From: Candidatus Eiseniibacteriota bacterium
Lineage (GTDB): Bacteria; Arandabacterota; Arandabacteria; Arandabacterales; Arandabacteraceae
Reading direction: 5' to 3'
DNA: 6,592 nucleotides
Assembly: GCA_030622265.1 (NCBI GenBank)
Contig: JAUXGG010000095.1
Coordinates: 1 to 6,592 of the forward strand
Positions 4,809 through 6,592 of this stretch are shown in pieces. The notes below the pieces were generated by a model. It was not told the origin of the DNA. It worked only from the letters and a program-made list of their open reading frames with translations, and made no database searches. How positions within the stretch are numbered: position 1 is the first letter of the stretch; each line of letters opens with the position of its first letter. The translations under genes and the position numbers were made by a program.

Positions 4809-6179
4809 GTGAGTACAGGCAAGGGGCGAGTGCTGGTCATCGATGACGAGAAGGACATCCGCATTGCCTTAAGAAGGGTGCTCGAATACGAGGGCTACAA
4901 TGTATTTGAGGCCGACGCCGGCCAGGCGGGCCTCGACCGCATCGCCGAGGGCGACCTGGATGCTGTGCTCCTCGATATTAAGATGCCCGGGATGGACGGG
5001 ATGGAGGTCTTGCGCCGGGTGACCGAGTCTGATCCTGATCTTCCGGTCATTATGGTATCGGGCCACGCGGATATCAAGATAGCCGTGGAGGCCACCAGGA
5101 TCGGGGCCTTCGAGTTCTTCGAGAAGCCCCCGGACCGGGACAGGATGCTCCTCACGGTGAGGAACGCCGTCCAGCGCGGGAGGCTGAATGACGAGAAGGT
5201 TTCGCTCGAGCAGACCCTGACCAAGGGCTTCAGGCTGATGGGCGAGAGTCCGGCGATAGCCGAGATCGTCCGGACCATCGAGACCATAGGGCCTTCCCAG
5301 GCGCGGGTCCTGATCACGGGGGAGAACGGTGTGGGGAAGGGAATCGTCGCCCGGGCCATACACAAGGCCTCGACGCGGGCGGAGGGAAGATTCGTGGAGG
5401 TCTGCTGCGCCGCAATCCCTGATGACCTGATCGAGAGCGAACTGTTGGGCCATGAGAAGGGCGCCTTCACGGGTGCCGCAGCAAGGCGGCCCGGAAGGTT
5501 CGAACTGGCGGACGGCGGCACCATCTTTCTGGATGAGATCGGGGACATGAGCGCCAGGGTGCAGGCCAAGGTCTTGCGCGTGATCGAAGAGGGCGAATTT
5601 GAGCGTGTGGGCGGCACCGAGACCGTGAAGGTCGATGTCAGGCTGATCGCCGCCACCAATAAGGACCTTAAGGCCCTGATCGCCGGGGGGGATTTCCGGG
5701 AGGACCTCTACTACAGGCTGAACGTGGTTCCGCTTCATATCCCGCCGCTCCGGCAGCGGAAGGAGGATATCCCGGTCCTTGCCGAGTTTTTCCTCGGGGT
5801 CTACTGCGATATCTACGGGCTTAAGACCAAGACAATGGACAAGCGCCTCCTCGAGGAGCTCTCCGCCCATGCCTGGCCCGGCAATGTCCGGGAACTCCGC
5901 AATATCATGGAGCGCATGGTGATCACGTCGCGCTCGGACGAACTCAAGGCCGATGACCTTCCGCCCTTGGGAGAAGGACTTTCCGTGGGAGGGGATGTCT
6001 GGGAGGATGCCCGGACCTATGAGGAATTTAAGGGGCTATCCGAGAAGCGCTTCCTCGAGAAGAAGCTCGCCGAGAACAAGTGGAATATCTCCAAGACCGC
6101 CAAGATCCTCGATATGCAGCGAAGCAACCTGTATAAGAAGATGCAGAAGTTGAGCATCACCCCGCCAGAAAAGGCCTGA
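4809..6179 (+). CDS. NtrX/NtrC-type sigma-54-dependent response regulator (REC, AAA+, Fis-type HTH)
   Basis: This is a complete 456-residue cytosolic enhancer-binding activator. The receiver domain (about 6-122) has Asp12/Asp13, phospho-acceptor Asp56 in LLDIKMPGMDG, Ser84 and Lys106 (EKPPDRD). The AAA+ domain (about 142-372) has a Walker A GENGVGKG (171-178), the sigma-54 contact loop GAFTGA (218-223), Walker B IFLDE (239-243), sensor I AATN (281-284), arginines in REDLYYRL (297-304) and WPGNVREL (356-363). The Fis-type HTH is at about 424-447 (ISKTAKILDMQRSNLYKKM). The EKP..DR.LLTV.NA stretch and the MQRS helix look NtrX-like rather than NtrC-like. Walker A ends GKG where GKE is usual, and CCAAIP (199-204) replaces the common NCAAIP. 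The GTG start has GGAAGGGG about 8 bases upstream. No histidine kinase is adjacent. Family certain, subfamily likely. Confidence 0.95.
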   Translation: MSTGKGRVLVIDDEKDIRIALRRVLEYEGYNVFEADAGQAGLDRIAEGDLDAVLLDIKMPGMDGMEVLRRVTESDPDLPVIMVSGHADIKIAVEATRIGAFEFFEKPPDRDRMLLTVRNAVQRGRLNDEKVSLEQTLTKGFRLMGESPAIAEIVRTIETIGPSQARVLITGENGVGKGIVARAIHKASTRAEGRFVEVCCAAIPDDLIESELLGHEKGAFTGAAARRPGRFELADGGTIFLDEIGDMSARVQAKVLRVIEEGEFERVGGTETVKVDVRLIAATNKDLKALIAGGDFREDLYYRLNVVPLHIPPLRQRKEDIPVLAEFFLGVYCDIYGLKTKTMDKRLLEELSAHAWPGNVRELRNIMERMVITSRSDELKADDLPPLGEGLSVGGDVWEDARTYEEFKGLSEKRFLEKKLAENKWNISKTAKILDMQRSNLYKKMQKLSITPPEKA

Positions 6180-6181
6180 TC

Positions 6182-6592
6182 ATGCCCGATGCCACCGGTT
6201 GGGTCCGCCTTAGTCCCGGCGAAGATGTGCGCATCCGGGAGGGTCACCTCTGGATCTACCGGAATGAGATCGCCGAGACTGGCGGCGACTTCTCTGATGG
6301 CGATATCGTGTGGGTGGAGGACTCCCGTAAGGCCAAGCTGGGGATAGGGTATATTAACCTTAAGTCCTTGATTTCGGTGAGATTGCTCGCCCGGGGAGCC
6401 CGGGCTGTCTTCGATGAGGCTGTATTCGGTGAGCGTCTCAGGAGGGCGCTTGGCCGGAGGGAGCATCTCGCGGCCGATGCCCTGAGACTGGTAAATGCCG
6501 AGGCGGACTTCCTGCCCGGCCTGGTGGTGGATAGGTACGGCGACGTGGTAGTGGCCCAGCTCCAGACCCTTTTCTGGGAGACGTGGAAGGAC
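6182..6592 (+). CDS. rlmI: RlmI-family 23S rRNA (cytosine-C5) methyltransferase, N-terminal part
   Basis: 137 codons are present; the family is about 390-400 residues long, so roughly two thirds, including the SAM-binding Rossmann domain, lie beyond the window. The N-terminus has the PUA-like RNA-binding domain typical of COG1092 proteins: LSPGEDVRIREGHLWIYRNE (10-29), then GDIVWVEDSRKAKLGIGYIN (40-59). The next domain carries the family signature FLPGLVVDRYGDVVVAQ (110-126). The E. coli member methylates C1962 of 23S rRNA; orthology in this organism is inferred, and other members of the family have different or unknown targets. ATG at 6182 lies 2 bases after the response regulator stop, with AAAAGG upstream inside the preceding gene, so the two are almost surely co-transcribed. 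The visible part is intact. Confidence 0.88.
   Translation, partial: MPDATGWVRLSPGEDVRIREGHLWIYRNEIAETGGDFSDGDIVWVEDSRKAKLGIGYINLKSLISVRLLARGARAVFDEAVFGERLRRALGRREHLAADALRLVNAEADFLPGLVVDRYGDVVVAQLQTLFWETWKD

Noticed and set aside
4869..5870. A 333-codon open frame on the minus strand and a 254-codon one overlapping it
   Set aside because: Both are opposite the response regulator, whose domains and motifs are complete. The mirrored frames show Pro/Gly/Asp- or Ser-rich text without family motifs, as expected from GC-rich third positions.
6017..6466. 149-codon minus-strand frame across the response regulator/rlmI junction
   Set aside because: It runs opposite two genes with clear family signatures. 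A hydrophobic stretch near its end comes from antisense reading of Lys/Glu-rich codons.

Overview
The window reads as a piece of chromosome from an anaerobe-leaning, Gram-negative-type bacterium of moderately high GC. The evidence is a sigma-54-dependent NtrX-like regulator, an MttB-superfamily (methylamine-type) methyltransferase and a HAMP/SpoIIE phosphatase with two membrane spans. Desulfobacterota ('Deltaproteobacteria') or a neighbouring phylum would fit, but this is a style judgement and no marker here fixes the taxonomy. There are no RNA genes, CRISPR arrays, prophage genes or intact insertion sequences.

Left half, minus strand (read from 3892 down to 1): one promoter drives a compact three-gene operon. 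First is an MttB/COG5598-family corrinoid-dependent methyltransferase homologue without an in-frame amber (non-pyrrolysine type). It overlaps by GTGA with rlmN, the radical-SAM 23S rRNA A2503 C2-methyltransferase. The rlmN stop TAG shares its G with a GTG start for a membrane-bound sensor with HAMP and PP2C/SpoIIE (RsbU-like) phosphatase domains, which runs off the left edge. The membrane-proximal part of this sensor resembles an NtrY-type kinase sensor, but the kinase is replaced by a phosphatase.

Middle, 3800-4121: a divergent intergenic region of about 320 bases. It holds two near-consensus sigma-70 promoters facing away from each other (TTGACA with 17-base spacers in both). Between them is a two-unit, 34-base-period direct repeat with a 14-base perfect palindrome, which looks like a solo REP/BIME-type element. 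A 44-codon open frame of doubtful reality overlaps the rightward promoter.

Right half, plus strand: an ArsR-family winged-helix repressor without any cysteine carries a long Lys/Ala/Pro-rich, histone-H1-like tail that ends in a small acidic tip. After a gap of about 108 bases with a hairpin come an NtrX/NtrC-type response regulator (REC, AAA+ with intact GAFTGA, Fis-type HTH) and, 2 bases later, the first third of an RlmI-family 23S rRNA cytosine-C5 methyltransferase that runs off the right edge.

How they may work together (inference): the ArsR protein sits divergently from the mttB-like operon and is the obvious candidate for its regulator. The operon joins methyl-group metabolism, 23S rRNA methylation and a phosphatase signalling output under one promoter with translational coupling, which is an unusual combination. 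No gene outside the known families was found. The parts that look least described are the ArsR protein with its basic tail, the NtrY-like sensor fused to a phosphatase, and the MttB-RlmN-phosphatase operon.
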